A DNA stretch of 64,000 nt from Megamerina dolium (GCA_963854835.1 OY978525.1:48458196-48522195), one strand, 5' to 3'. Positions 1 to 10,679 are shown, counted from the stretch's first letter. Made by a program: numbers and translations. The notes: generated by a model not told the origin, from the sequence alone.

Positions 1-905
1 ATTAAATTATCTTTGCAATATTAATCCACACCTTAAATTTGGTTGTCCTACGCTGAATAGTTTAGCGGTATAGTTTAGTATTATAGCGGTTTTTTTAATT
101 TTCGCAAATTTGTATTATAACCCCATTAAGAAGTGGGCGTGTGCATGCTGCTGTCATGACACATTATTTGCAGTATTAATCCAAATGTTAATTGTGATTG
201 CTCCAATCAAAAAACTGCCAAAGTCACAGGTGTGTATATTTAAAAGAAATTCGGTCATTTTGTTTCTGGGTACTATAACACTGTTTACACTGTTCTTGTA
301 AATCCAGTTATCGTTACAATACTAATTCACAACTTAAGTATAGATGTTCTACGCTGAATAGGTTGTAAGTTATAGCGTTGAACATTTTTTTAAAATATCC
401 TGGACTTTGTACGGGATATTTGTTAAATATGATTGTCGGTTTAAATTAAAAAGAAATTCAGGCACTTTGTATGGGAGCTACTATAAAAAGAAGGCGTGGC
501 TTGCCCATTTCTAGCAGGATTATGTAGCAGTAGAATATAACTCTACGTGCCAAATATTGTTAACCCATTTGGTATATTAAGTGGTATAAAGCAAGTTAAA
601 GATTTTGAAAATTTCGAGGTTGGTCACTTTGAATGCTCGGTGTGGGCGTGGCAGCTGACCGATCATGCCCATTATCAATCCCCTCTGTACACTTGGTTAC
701 TTGTGCCAAATTTCGTCAAAATAGCTCAATATTTGCTCATGTCACCGTGCGAACCAGTCAGGTGACGGACAGACGGACGGACGGACATCGTTATATCGAA
801 GATTTAGGCGATGCTGATCACGAATTTATATATTTTGTCTATATTCAAGTTCCTTAGAGTGGTTACAAACATCTGACCGAAATGAATGTACCTTGCATAT
901 ACCTA
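1..905. repeat. Diverged ~150-bp modular repeat, locus 1
   Basis: No gene is seen here. The block carries recurrent modules: a 'tacgctgaatag' motif near 50 and 350, 'gtgggcgtg' near 133 and 642, and 'ttgtatgggagc' near 468. It ends in a GACGGACAGACGG run (764-788) and a 'tctgaccgaaatgaatgtacc' stretch (~872-892). The same modules occur in reverse complement at 43399-44450, so this is a dispersed repeat in opposite orientation. GACGGACAGACGG-type repeats are familiar in fly DNA; a family name is not claimed. The small ORFs here look incidental. Confidence 0.6.
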
Positions 906-1180
906 TGCAGGATAAAATAATTTGTGCAGTATTTGGTTGTAGTAATTACGACAAAAACGGCATTGGAGTGCAGTTTATTTCCTTTTTCGTCGTATCCAAA
1001 TTTGTAGCGCAGTTCTGCAGGCAATGCAAAGTCTTCGTACGTGAAGATTTTGAAAATAGCCTGAAGTTTGAAATATAATGTGTTTCTATTGCATTCATTG
1101 TTTCTATTAACGAAATTAATGTTAAAAAATTTCTTAGGTTCCGTAAACAAAAGGTTCCTAATACGGGGTGCTGGGTTATT
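886..1180 (+). pseudogene. THAP-domain-like relic
   Basis: One plus-strand frame from 893 reads IICAVFGCSNYDKNG, then a hydrophobic stretch ending FISF, and later CRQCKVFVREDFENS. This resembles the zinc-coordinating start (C-X4-C here) and the later Cys/His and EDF part of a THAP DNA-binding domain, as in P-element transposase and host THAP proteins. A stop follows at about 1075, and the aromatic and proline landmarks are eroded. A stretch after 1130 (RKQKVPNTGCW) could match the end of the domain in another frame. It may instead be chance similarity. No complete gene surrounds it. Confidence 0.3.
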
Positions 1181-1559
1181 AATTTATAAGCTAGGCGAAC
1201 AAAATCCAGAGCGTTCTCAACGAGGTTAGCGTCGTGAAAACAAAAAAATTGTTGCTGAACTTCTGAATAAAACTCCAACAATACTTGAAAGTTACGCTTG
1301 TTATCAGCTACACAAGATGATATTTAGAAATATAAATGAAGAAAATCAAGAAAATTGTGCCCTTGAAGCCACCAGAATTTTCAGCATCAAGGGTTATGCC
1401 AAGTCACGCACAGGTATTTCAAAATATTCTACTTTTAAAACACGGGATTAATTATGCCACTATTTATGCAGATACTTTATTCAAACCCATGCGACTTACA
1501 TCTAAGGACATTGCACAAAAGGGAGTTCGACTGGAAAATTTAGCAGTTTTTACATTTCC

Positions 1560-3931
1560 CCCCCCGATATGGCGCAAGTCTCTCCAAGTGCACTACTTTA
1601 AAGTTTGCTCTTTTATTCCAGGCACGTTGAATACGATACACTACGTCATTTATCTTTGCTATAATCTCATATGGTCCTTCCCAATGAGTCTGTAGTTTAG
1701 GGGACAAGCCTTTCTTTCGTTGTGGATTATGAAGCATTACAAGCTCTCCTTCATAGAACCCTTTTGAATTTGCTTTCAAGTCTGATGAACTGATGTACTT
1801 CATCCAACTGTTCCCGCTTTTCGCTAGTATAGTTACCTTCGGTTGATCGCGACTCCAAATTTTAAATCAGCTGGCAGTCTTAACTCGTTTCCAAAAATTG
1901 CCATTGCCGGTGTAGTAGCCGTCGTATCATGTTGTGCGCATCTATATGCCATGAGGAACATTGGTATATGTACATCCCAGTCTCTTTGATATTTATCTAC
2001 GACTTTTCTCAAATATTCCTCCAAGGTACGGTTAAATCGTTCTACCATACCATCAGATTGTGGATGCAAAGGTGTTGTACGAGTTTTGTATATACCCAGC
2101 ATACGGCATATCTCTTGGAATACAACTGATTCGAAATTTCGACCTTGGTCTGAGTGTAAGTCCATCTGTACACCATTCAGGCCATTTACTGAATTAATCT
2201 ATAACCACCAGAACATACTTGTTTTCTGCGTTTCTTATTGGAAATGGTCCAGCTATATCCATAGCAATTCGCTCAAATGAAACACTTACTTTTTTTAGTG
2301 GTGACTTTTTTTCCCAAATGCCCCCTACCGGAGCATACTCGAAATGGACATCCTTCTCGTAAGTGCAGACTTTGGCACTGCGACCAGTATGCCTTTGCTA
2401 TTGGAATCTCTTTAGCCATTTCTTGCCAATCTGAACGTACACCTTGCTCCTTGTATTCCATAATCATGCCGCTGATCTTCTTGCACTCGTTCGGTGGTCA
2501 ATGACCCCTCCGGTAAGATATTGTCGTATGTCGACAATGTGCTCCTTGCTTTCTACTCGAGAACAATGTTTACATTCCATTTTGCAAGGACGACGATAGA
2601 GCATCAGCGTTGCAGTGCTGTACTGCTTTAAAAAAAAAAAAATAATAAATATGTGGCACTTAAAACCTCAAAGGTTTCATTTCTCTTCCATTACTGCTGT
2701 GCGTGTTAAATTTTGGACAGAATTGGGAGGGACCTACTTATTTTAGCCGGTTCCGAACGGCAGAACCCTCGTGACATCGCTTTTTCTGAGCTTTGTCTGA
2801 ACCACGACCTACAGATCAGAAGGCCAACACACTAACCACTGAGCTGCGGCACACACACGTTGCTCGATAATAAAATCATAACTCTGCAGCCTTTCAATCC
2901 AGCGCGCCAATTGTCCTCCTAGGTTTATAAACTATAATAACCACCGTAGCACTACGTTGTCAGTTCGTAGATGAAATGACTGACCGTACAAGTATTTATG
3001 GAATCACTTTACACATTCCAGTATTGCGAGCAACTCTCTTCGAATGACACAGTAGTTTATTTATGCTATTACTTTTCTTGCCCATCTATGATTTGAGAGC
3101 ACATCACCTATTCCAGAGCTACTCGCATCTGTGTTCAACAAAACCTTTTGACCAGGTACTGGTGCTGAACAAAGTCTTTCTTTCAGCTGTTTGAATGCTT
3201 TCTGTTCTTCGCTCCACACAAATGGTTTGTTCTGTCTTGTTAACTCATGTAGACTGCTGGAGATATTTGCAAATCCAGGAACAAATCGTCTGTAGTAGGT
3301 ACTTAAGCCTAGGAAGCTTCTTAACTCGCGAAGATATTTAAATTTTCTGCTGAAGAGTGAACACTTTTTCATAATCAGTTTAAACCCTGCTGATTGGGTA
3401 CGCTCACATATTTCTTTCAACTTTTTCAGGTGATTGTTAAAATCTTTTCCCCTCACCATAACGTCATTGAGATACACCAAGCATGTTTTCCAGTGTAGTC
3501 CTCTGAGTACGCGCTCCATCAAACGTTCGAAAGCAGCTGGTGCATTGCATAAGCCAAATGATATCACTGTAAATTGCCATATCCCATCGCCAATACTGAA
3601 AGCTGTTTTCTCTTTGTCCTTACCAAGTTCCACTTGCCAGTAGCCACTGTGCAGATCAAGAGTTGTAAATCACTTCGCACCAGATAACGTGTCCAGAGTG
3701 TCCGATTCTTGGCAGTGGATAGCTGTCTTTTTTCGTGATATCATTTAGCTTTCTGTAATCCACGCGGAATCGAGTACTTCCATCGTTCTTCTTTACCAGC
3801 ACAACTGGTAAACTCCATGGACTTGCTGATGGTTCAATAACACCTTTTTTCTGCATATCGGAAATCAGCTTAATGGCTTCATCTCTTTTGGCCAATGGAA
3901 CTCGTCGTGGTGCTTGACGAATTGGTGACAA
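1560..3931 (-). pseudogene. LTR-A copy 1 pol remnant (RT, RNase H, integrase)
   Basis: Reading leftward from 3931, the RT begins with the [15 protein letters not shown] region and VDYRKLN. It passes FGLCNAPAAFERLM and a mutated catalytic box YLNDV (YLDD in the copy at 21-27 kb) near 3470. It then continues into a truncated connection and RNase H with TDASSSGIG near 3130. Past the SINE, integrase pieces include LHSDQGRNF (second acidic residue) at ~2160 and MVERFNRTLEEYL near 2040. The frame changes at several points and stretches are deleted. The Asp-to-Asn change in the RT box alone would abolish polymerase activity. Confidence 0.85.
2630..2858 (-). mobile_element. tRNA-derived SINE-1, internally deleted copy S1
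   Basis: In minus orientation the head carries an A-box-like GCTCAGTGGTTAG (around 2832-2846) and a B-box-like stretch near 2800. It is followed by the family body (GTTCGGAACCGGCTAAAATAA) and the GTGCCACATATTTATT 3' end. The tail is T-rich on the sense strand, seen as an A-run on the plus strand at 2630-2642. The central part present in the full copies (46015-46387 and 9788-10130) is missing. It sits inside LTR-A copy 1, so it inserted after that copy or arrived with it. Confidence 0.75.
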
Positions 3932-3940
3932 TGTGAAGCT

Positions 3941-4260
3941 CTACGATGGTTGTTCGTCCTCCAGTTTTTCCGTTTGAAGAAGAGATTGAACTGTTTTTCT
4001 CCAATAGTTGTAAAGCCCTTTCTCACCCGTTGCTATACGTAATTTTATTCGCATTAAAGGCTCAAACATCTTTACCAAATCGCTCTTGATTATAGAATGT
4101 GATGCACCAGTATCCAGGGTTAACATGAACTCCATATTGTCCAGTTTTCCGTCAATGGTCAAGCTGCTTGGCACACGTTATAGTTGTGAAATGTGAATGA
4201 TGAGGCAACCCACCGTTGGAGTCAGTTCACGCCCTGCTAAACTGACTCGATTTCGTTTAA
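3941..4260 (-). pseudogene. LTR-A copy 1 protease remnant
   Basis: The retropepsin signature DTGASHSII lies near 4110, in a frame covering 3941-4174. After the ATGE segment the reading jumps directly into the RT-proximal linker, because a deletion of several hundred bases removed the rest. In the upstream protease frame a stop interrupts near 4180, where the other copy is open. The heptamer read as G TTA AAC on the minus strand is retained at 4255-4261. Confidence 0.75.
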
Positions 4261-4330
4261 CGATGGATTTGTGTTAGTGGAGCGATCGCTGTCCACCTTA
4301 TTCTCCTTCATTTGTCTTCGATCTTGATCG

Positions 4331-5569
4331 CTTTCGTCGTAGATGGCAATTACGTGCCATGTGTCATTGTGTCGCAAATAAAGCACGTATCAGTAAATTT
4401 GTTTTCGCGTCGACCTGCTGTTCTTCCTTCAGACTGTACTACTGACTTAACTGCCTGACACACTGCTTCAACCAAATCTGATGTTTCTGCCTCTAGTTGG
4501 CATACACGTGGCACTGGTCGATGCATTAAACTGGCGTCTTCATACGTCAAGGCATTACTAATTGTTTCAGTATATGCACTCCTTGGTGACATGACTAGGG
4601 CAAGCTTAGTCTCTCCGTCGCGTATACCATCTATGAATACCTCTATTTTTATTTTCTCGATGAATAAGCGATGACATAAGCGCTTAATGTCGAAAGCGAA
4701 ATCCTGAAGGCTCTCATTACTACGTTGCACACGCCATCTTAACTCTACTCGATGTATTTGACTCTTGTATTCATTTCCATATTTCCGCTGAAGTGTGTCC
4801 ATCAGTGATTGGTAGCTACCACTATCTTTCTCTGAAACCATTTGTAACACTTCGGAAGCAATACCTTTTAATGCGACTAATATAGGAGCAGTCTCGTCAT
4901 TATCGTCCCATTGATTCTTCGAAGCTGTTGTCTCAAACTGAAGCTTGAAGATGTTGAATGGTGTGGTTCCATCAAATGTTGGTGGCTTTAGTTTAATTGC
5001 ATTGGAATCTCTAATCATTGATATGGCCGGTCCATTTATTTTTAGTTGGTTGAGATCGTGCTGTAATTTTTGGAACTTATCTTCCACAGCAACTACGTGT
5101 TCCTTTAAATATGTGACCTTTTCCTTAATGGCTCCGGAAATTTCTTGAAATCTAATCTCAATTCCTTTTTGTAAATTCTCGATGACGTGATCTTGGCGAG
5201 GCGAATGTTCTTGAATTTCCATACGCAATTCACTAATAACGCCCTCTTGGCGAGACGATCCTTCTTGAATTTCCATGCGCAATTTACTAATAACCCCTTC
5301 TTGGCGTACTGAATATTCTTGAAGCTTGGAGTCAATGCGCGACGCATTTTCTTGTAGCTGTTGGTGCTGCTGTAGCATGAAATCCATCTTGCTCTCTTCT
5401 TCAGCGTGCACGAATGCATGTATCTCGGCTTCCTCAAAGAACTCATGTTCTTTTACATTAATACCCTTAGCCTCACCAGCAGTTCTACTTTTGTACCTGA
5501 TGACAATAGATTCATCTCTGACAACTGTTCTTTCAGTTGGTCCACTTTCTGTTGGTCAATTTTCACCAT
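4331..5569 (-). pseudogene. LTR-A copy 1 gag remnant
   Basis: The start MVKID at 5569 lies 8 bases after the primer-binding site. An early frameshift near 5410-5450 separates the SAP-like N-terminus from the main frame (4350-5411). That frame has a coiled-coil segment with repeated RQEGVISELRMEIQE modules, then a capsid-like stretch (TFDGTTPFNIFKLQFE). It ends at a zinc knuckle beginning CFIC. Two bases are lost just after CFICD compared with the 21-27 kb copy. When this is allowed for, the knuckle still shows a TGA at 4364-4366, followed by the expected His and Cys. Confidence 0.85.
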
Positions 5570-5576
5570 CATAACA

Positions 5577-5596
5577 GAATCCCACTTCTGACACCA
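5577..5596 (-). promoter_or_regulatory. Primer-binding site complementary to tRNA-Leu (copy 1)
   Basis: The plus strand reads GAATCCCACTTCTGACACCA, which matches the 3' end of a eukaryotic tRNA-Leu(CAA) including CCA. The minus strand is therefore the complementary site that would prime minus-strand DNA synthesis. It lies two bases from the LTR boundary, the usual position for LTR retrotransposons. Confidence 0.85.
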
Positions 5597-5598
5597 AT

Positions 5599-6051
5599 TG
5601 TTACGTTTTTATTTTGTGAACGTTTAATTCTATTTGAATCAACCTTGTTCGATCACTGGATTCTGTTAATAATACGTGCAACACCTATTTTGTACAATTA
5701 TATACAGCAGCAATTTATTTAATCAACTCTGTTTACAATCAACTATTTACAATAACTCTTTTAATGTACTTGCATCTTTTGCCGCTGATACTGTATCGAT
5801 GTTTGCGCAGTCACGTTCGGGATTCGATTGAATTGCATTTGTCAACACTGGCTCTATTTATAGTCTGTGGCAACACTCCAGAATCTTCCTTTATCGTAGT
5901 CTAGATTCATCACTTTTTTTCTCGTTGGCATATTCTGGTTATCGACTATTTTTTTTTCTTGACATTTGTTTCGATGCTGCTAACATTCATGTCTTTCACA
6001 ATAGTGTCAGTCATAATAGTGATGAGTAACCAACCATCGATACTCGTTACA
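5599..6051 (-). repeat. LTR-A, 5' LTR of copy 1 (453 bp)
   Basis: On the plus strand it runs from TGTTACGTTTTT to ATACTCGTTACA; on the minus strand it is TG...CA bounded. It shares features with the solo LTR at 28193-28645 (GATACTGTATCGAT and an extra segment before the end). This separates it from the shorter LTRs at 10889 and 26687. The flank 6052-6055 is ATAT. A TATAAATA-type promoter element lies on the minus strand near 5860, though the copy has drifted. Confidence 0.9.
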
Positions 6052-6552
6052 ATATATTAAAATGTACAATAGACTCTAATAATTGCACAGTTTGATGCTT
6101 CCTCTGCATATGCTTCTTTAAATTGCTTGTCGAAGTTTTATACGATATTTTAGTTTCCATTTTGCAAAGGAATCGTCGACTTTTTCATAAAATTTTTACA
6201 GACATTTTAAATAATTTTGCAACCAAAACAACCACAGTACAGGAAAGATTACCATTATTGAAAAGCAAACGGTAAAAAAATAACGGCTCTTGTAAATGAC
6301 GAAATTTTAAAGAGAAAGAAGAAATTTTAATAAGCTTTATTTATTTCATTATTTGAAATAACATGTTATTTCATTTTTTTAGATTACAATCATATTTCAT
6401 TTAATTTTTTTTTATGTATTAAAGAACTCATCATAAAAATTAACTCAAACAATATTTTTTTTTCAAAGTAAAATAGCTATTTATTTCAAACACTCTGAAA
6501 TAATATTTAATTTGAAACAATTATTTATTTTTAATTTAAATAAAACACAAAA
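6052..6552. other. AT-rich interval, no gene seen
   Basis: This is a low-complexity stretch rich in A and T homopolymers (for example 6405-6460 and 6515-6545). I see no ORF, repeat family or RNA gene in it. Confidence 0.6.
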
Positions 6553-6815
6553 CAGATCAGAAGGCCAACACACTAACCACTGCCGTGGCTCAGTGGTTCA
6601 ATCCCCGGCTGAAGCATAACAAATTTAATATCGAACAAATTTGTCTTTCGAACGGTACCCACTTGTCGGCAAGCAATTGGTAATTCTTCTGACAGTAACA
6701 ACTTTCCATGAAAAAATTTCTAAAAAGAACGCTATGACAAAGCTCAGCAAAGTGATATCGCAAGAATTCTGCAGTTCGGAACCGGCTAAAATAAGTAGAT
6801 CCCTTCTAATACTGT
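6553..6815 (+). mobile_element. SINE-1 copy S2 with an inverted head
   Basis: The body matches the full copies from CCGTGGCTCAGTGGTTCAATCCCCGGCTGA onward, with the tRNA anticodon-arm region deleted between the A and B boxes. It runs to the TCTAATACTGT segment and ends abruptly at 6815, where the Loa 5' region begins. Immediately upstream, 6553-6582 is the reverse complement of the family's own head (the stretch from the A box to GATCTG), so the copy starts with a head-to-head inverted duplicate. Confidence 0.7.
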
Positions 6816-7290
6816 GGGGTCAAGCGGGTGCGGGTGTATGGAAGTCCGAGTGTGCTTGGGGTCAGGCATATTCGCGCGTCTGTGTATTTGCAGATCTGCA
6901 TTGTTCTTTGCAGGGTCAGAATATGCGCAATAAAGCCGTGCTTTATATAGGGCGCTAGCCTCTATCTGACCAAGACCTAGTGCGTGACTCTGTCACATCC
7001 TGCTTAAGGTGACCCTCCTAATTAACAGAACACTACGGATCTAGACCTGGGAGTCGAAAAAATCCTTCCCCCAACCCAGGGTGTTATGCGTTTTCGTACC
7101 CACCGGTTAGTTTGCAGCCGGGGGATTATACTGTCTGTATTTTAACAAAGCCTCTCTGATACTTGTCCGCCTCAGGGAGTAACTGTGGACTTTCCGGAGT
7201 ATAGGGCTCTGCTTCGGACGACCTCCATGTCCCTCCTATTTGATTAAACCGCGATGCCTGATACGTCGGGTAAGCGGTCGTATATGAAAT

Positions 7291-8043
7291 ATGGAAAACA
7301 AATTAAAAATTGCCTCGGAAAATTCCGAAAACCCCAAAAGGCCTTCCCTGGAGGGCAGGCCCACGTCCAAATCAGACACCACAGGGACTCGTCCCAAAAT
7401 CGCAACTTGTTCGGGAAGCGTGGAGCATAAGATACTAAAGTCACGCTTCTCCGCCTTCTCTAAAGCACCTGTACGCAGGAGCACACTAGTTCTGGCCACC
7501 AAATCTGGAATCGGGAAAATCAGTGCTAGTTAGCAAAGGGTCTGTGACCACTATATCAAGACTCGCTGCTACTAAGACACTAACAAAGGCTGCGACTCCT
7601 GTTTCAGCAGCCACATCCCCTTTGGACTTAGCTCCATCAACTTCAGCTACTGCCTTTAATTTGGGGGCTTCGGCTAAACCAATTAGCTGGTCCCCCCGGA
7701 CATATCGGGAAAGAAGAGCCGCTTTCAGAATTACTGAAAAGCTCGGTGGCGTCTCGGTAACAGAACTCTCAGAACGAGAAAAAGAATCTCTGGAGTGGGC
7801 AAAAGACATTATCGCTGAACGCGAAAATGCCCGTTCTTCTGGATTTGCGTCCAAACGGCAACGCTCGCAAGAAGAGCAGCTGCCTAAGCCAAAAAAGGCG
7901 AAAACTTCGGCTTCGGCCACATTTATCCTTGCCGTCATTGATAGAAACCATGAAGATGGAGCACTGCCATTCGGGCAATGGCACCTAGTGGAGATGAGTC
8001 TCCTAAGGATATACAGGAATCCGCTGCTCTCGTCCTTCGGCTA
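7291..8043 (+). pseudogene. Loa-like ORF1 (gag-like) remnant
   Basis: Two overlapping frames, 7291-7533 and 7523-8043, together give a Ser/Thr/Ala-rich protein. A charged region SPRTYRERRAAFRITEKLGG is followed by a basic patch (KRQRSQEEQLPKPKKAK) and then a short conserved block DRNHEDGALPFGQWHLVE. Such short C-terminal blocks are typical of ORF1 in this LINE group. A frameshift near 7520-7535 separates the halves, and ORF1 ends early at 8043. No zinc knuckles are visible. Confidence 0.6.
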
Positions 8044-8164
8044 AGGAACCGTGGATCCTGGATGGAATAGTGCGCGGACTAAGCTCCGCAAATTATGGAC
8101 TCTACTATGCTCAAAGTGCATAGGAATGCTACAAAGCATTCCTATTATCTGATGACAAAGATAC

Positions 8165-8363
8165 TGTGACCACTGCGCTAGATCATCAATCCCATATATA
8201 TTGGATGATGTCTGCGTACATGGCTCACGACCACACTGAGCTCCCACCTCACCCTATAAGGAGGAAGGCAGTTCGGGAGGCGGAGAAATGCGAGGCTAAT
8301 CTGGTGATGGGACCCGATGCCAACGCACTCCATTATATCTGGAGCAGCTCAGATAACAGCTGA
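8165..8363 (+). pseudogene. Loa-like endonuclease N-terminal fragment
   Basis: The frame reads YMAHDHTELPPHP, then RRKAVREAEKC and LVMGPDANALHYIWSSSD. This is recognisably the strand-and-loop carrying the catalytic Asp/Asn (D-A-N) of an AP-like LINE endonuclease, followed by the His/Trp region. A stop follows at the inversion breakpoint. The next residues of the fold occur on the minus strand near 10640. Confidence 0.65.
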
Positions 8364-9780
8364 GCATACCCTGACATCTATGGGTACAAGCTCAGTGGTA
8401 TCTGTAAAAAAGGCACTCCCCAGTAGAGTGTGCCTTCTGCGTGCCAAGGCGGGGCATCTACAGAGGAAGTGGTGAACACTTTTCTCCTCTTCCTCGTCCT
8501 GGCAGCTGCGACAAAAATCGTTCGCCGGTAAACCGAGCCTTGCAGCATGCCTATCCACAAGCCAGTGGTCCGTGAGTACGGCGACTACATTACTGATGGT
8601 TTTCCTGCTCATTGACAATAGTGAACGATTTCGTATATTGTCAAGAGTTGGCCAGATTTTCCTAGTAGTAGCACAAGAGCTCTCATCCCGCCATCTTCTG
8701 TTGGCTATGGTGAGATAATGTTGTGTGATAAGAAGCTTGCATGTTGCAAGCGGAATTCCGGCTTGATGAGATGGATAGATCTTTGGAAACCTAGTGCCCG
8801 ATCTCGCCAATTCATCTGCCTCACAGTTCCCGGGAATGTCCCTATGCCCCGGTACCCATACAATGTGTACATTGTAGTGCTCCGCTAGTTTGTTAAGAGC
8901 TGAGTGGCATTTAAGGGTAAGTGCCGATTTGGCGAACGTTCCTGCGAGAGATTTAATGGCGGCTTACTGTCGGTGTAGATAAAAACATCTTTCAAAGATA
9001 TATTACAGCGAAGCCACGTTGCCTCCTCCTTTATAGCCATTATCTCAGCTTGAAAAACAATGCAAAAGTCGAGTAATCGGAACTTGAGCCTAACGCGTTA
9101 GGAATCAGAAAATACGCCACCTCCTACCCTACCCTACAATTTGGAGCCATCTGTGTACAATTGTACCGATTGAACTCCAGTTTCGTTGGCAATACCCCTA
9201 TTCCATTCTTCCCTTGAGGGTATATGAGTTGAGAATCTATTGTGAAAGCATGGTATGGGGATGATATAGTCGATGGCATTCGGAATTGTAGTGCACTCCC
9301 CCAGGATCCTTGAATGCCCGTATCCTGGTTGAGTCCAGCGTGAAGCTATATTTAGCCTAATTGCTGATATAAGCGCTCTCTGCTTGCCAAATAAATCTAC
9401 GGAGAGTAGATGCAATGGCGAGTAGAGTGCTTTTGACGGGGTGGTTCTTAGAGCATATGTTGTCAACACTGCATATGTCCTTTGAACCTTGTCTATTAGC
9501 AGTCTGTGTACCTCCTTATTTAAGGATTCCCACCAGACTATCACACCGTAAAAAAGAATTGGTCTGACGATCGCAGAGTATAGCCATGATACGATTGTAG
9601 GACTCATCCACCACCTTTTACCTATGGCTGTCTTACAGGAATAGAGTGCTACTGTTGCTTTATGAACCCTTTCCTCCATGTTTGGTTTCCAACTTTCTTT
9701 TCTATGTAAAGTTATACCCACGTACTTCGCCTGTTCAGTTAGCTTTAGACTAGTTCTCCCAATTCTAGGTGAGGTAAATA
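8349..9780 (-). pseudogene. Loa-like LINE, RT C-terminus and RNase H (inverted block)
   Basis: From 9780 leftward the frame gives SPRIGRTSLKLTEQAKYVG, then the RT thumb region with RPILFYGVIVWWESL. The RNase H start SVQLYTDGSKL is near 9140; its first catalytic Asp is intact. After a gap in other frames, 8349-8810 encodes a C-terminal domain with a cysteine pattern (CRSCQDEEEEKSVHHFLCRCPAL). This knuckle-like tail is common in RNase H-bearing Loa/I-type LINEs. The frame runs into the junction at ~8363. Confidence 0.7.
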
Positions 9781-9787
9781 TAGGTAT

Positions 9788-10130
9788 TTGGTGGTGGCTC
9801 AGTGGTTAGTGTGTTGGCCTTCTGATCTGTAGGTCGTGGTTCAATCCCCGGCTGATGCATAACAAATTTAATATCGAAAAGATTTTTCTTTCAAACGGCA
9901 CCCAGCTGTCGGCAAGCAATTGGCAATTCTTCCGACAGTAACAACTTGCCACGAAAAAGCTTTTAAAAGAACTCTGTGACAAGCCCAGAAAAAGTGATGT
10001 CACAATGGTTCTGCCGTTCGGAACCGGCTAAAATAAGTAGGTCCCTTTTAATACTGTCCACGCACAACAGTAATGGAAGACAAGCTCGGCCAATGAGCCC
10101 TTCGAGGCTTTTAGTGCCACATATATACAT
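9788..10130 (+). mobile_element. tRNA-derived SINE-1 copy S3, nearly full length
   Basis: Its head has an A box TGGCTCAGTGG (9795-9805) and a B box GGTTCAATCCC (9838-9848), the internal Pol III promoter of a tRNA-derived SINE. The ~250-bp body ends with GTGCCACATATATACATATAG. It interrupts the Loa RT: reading on the minus strand, the RT runs up to KTELVLFT on one side and resumes at FTSPRIGRTSL on the other. No long TSD is evident. The 45-bp tract between the main body blocks 'aatactgtcc' and 'acgcacaacag' is shortened. Confidence 0.8.
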
Positions 10131-10135
10131 ATAGT

Positions 10136-10650
10136 AAAGAGGACTAGCTCAGTTTTGGCAGGTTTGATGACCAGACCATTGATTGCTCTCCTTATAGGGT
10201 TGCCATTGATTAGTGAATTGGCTCGGTTGAATTGCTGTCGACACTCCTTCCTTGGAGTGATGATATCGGAGGTCTCTTCTTTTTTGGAGACCTTCTAATT
10301 GGACCTTCTAATTGGACAATTTCCTGCAAGCTTCTGTAATTTGTTGAACAGCGGCCTCAAGCTGCTCCTCATTGTGCAAGCTTGAGGTAGCTATACTTAT
10401 CCCAATTTGTGCGTTTCCTATTTAAAAGTTGTATCTGGTTTGTGGCCTTATATCAATGCGGAAGATAATATACCTATGATCCGAAAAAGAGTGTTATGTG
10501 TTAACCCCCCATTCCCTAACTAGACAGTGCGAAGAGTCGTTTGTAAGGGTTATAACTAAAACCTCCTCCCTGTTGCAGGTAATAAAGGTCGGTTTTGTAC
10601 CCTTGTTTGCGAGAGTCAAGTTAGAATTAATAATATATACAAAAAGAGAC
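10136..10650 (-). pseudogene. Loa-like LINE, endonuclease and RT pieces (inverted block)
   Basis: From 10650 leftward the frame gives [34 protein letters not shown] and a C-terminal endonuclease stretch, then SDHRYIIFRID-like residues near 10460. A large RT deletion follows. The remainder near 10190-10140 reads RRAINGLVIKPAKTELVLFT, the end of the RT palm. The piece resumes about where the plus-strand endonuclease stops at 8363; only a few residues are missing. Confidence 0.65.
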
Positions 10651-10679
10651 CTTCGGGGCTTATAAGTGTGCCACATATT

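Larger units (their letters stand above)
1556..6051 (-). mobile_element. Ty3/gypsy retrotransposon LTR-A, copy 1 (defective)
   Basis: This is a minus-strand copy of the family at 21253-27108, matching in gag, protease, RT, RNase H and integrase. The 5' LTR is at the right end and is followed by ATAT at 6052-6055. The left end stops inside the integrase C-terminus at a C-run (~1557-1566), so the polypurine tract and 3' LTR are gone. Internal deletions remove part of integrase near 2190, the zinc-binding region near 2310, and most of the protease-RT linker near 3995. A SINE interrupts the RNase H/integrase junction. It is non-autonomous. Confidence 0.9.
6816..8363 (+). mobile_element. Loa/R1-like LINE, 5' half (plus strand)
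   Basis: A GC-richer non-coding leader (6816-7290) is followed by a broken ORF1 and the start of an apurinic-type endonuclease. The element breaks at about 8363 within the endonuclease motif ...IWSSSDNS. The continuation of the same protein is found on the opposite strand starting near 10650. The block is best read as the left part of one element whose right part was inverted (8364-10650). Confidence 0.65.

Noticed and set aside
9795..9848. A possible tRNA gene with A and B boxes
   Set aside because: It is followed by the SINE-1 body, recurs at 46311-46365 and near 2840, and lacks a closable acceptor stem; it is the SINE promoter.
8349..10650. Twin-priming inversion of the Loa element
   Set aside because: Twin priming leaves the 3' end at the outer edge; here it lies at the internal junction, so a DNA-level inversion or two insertions fit better.
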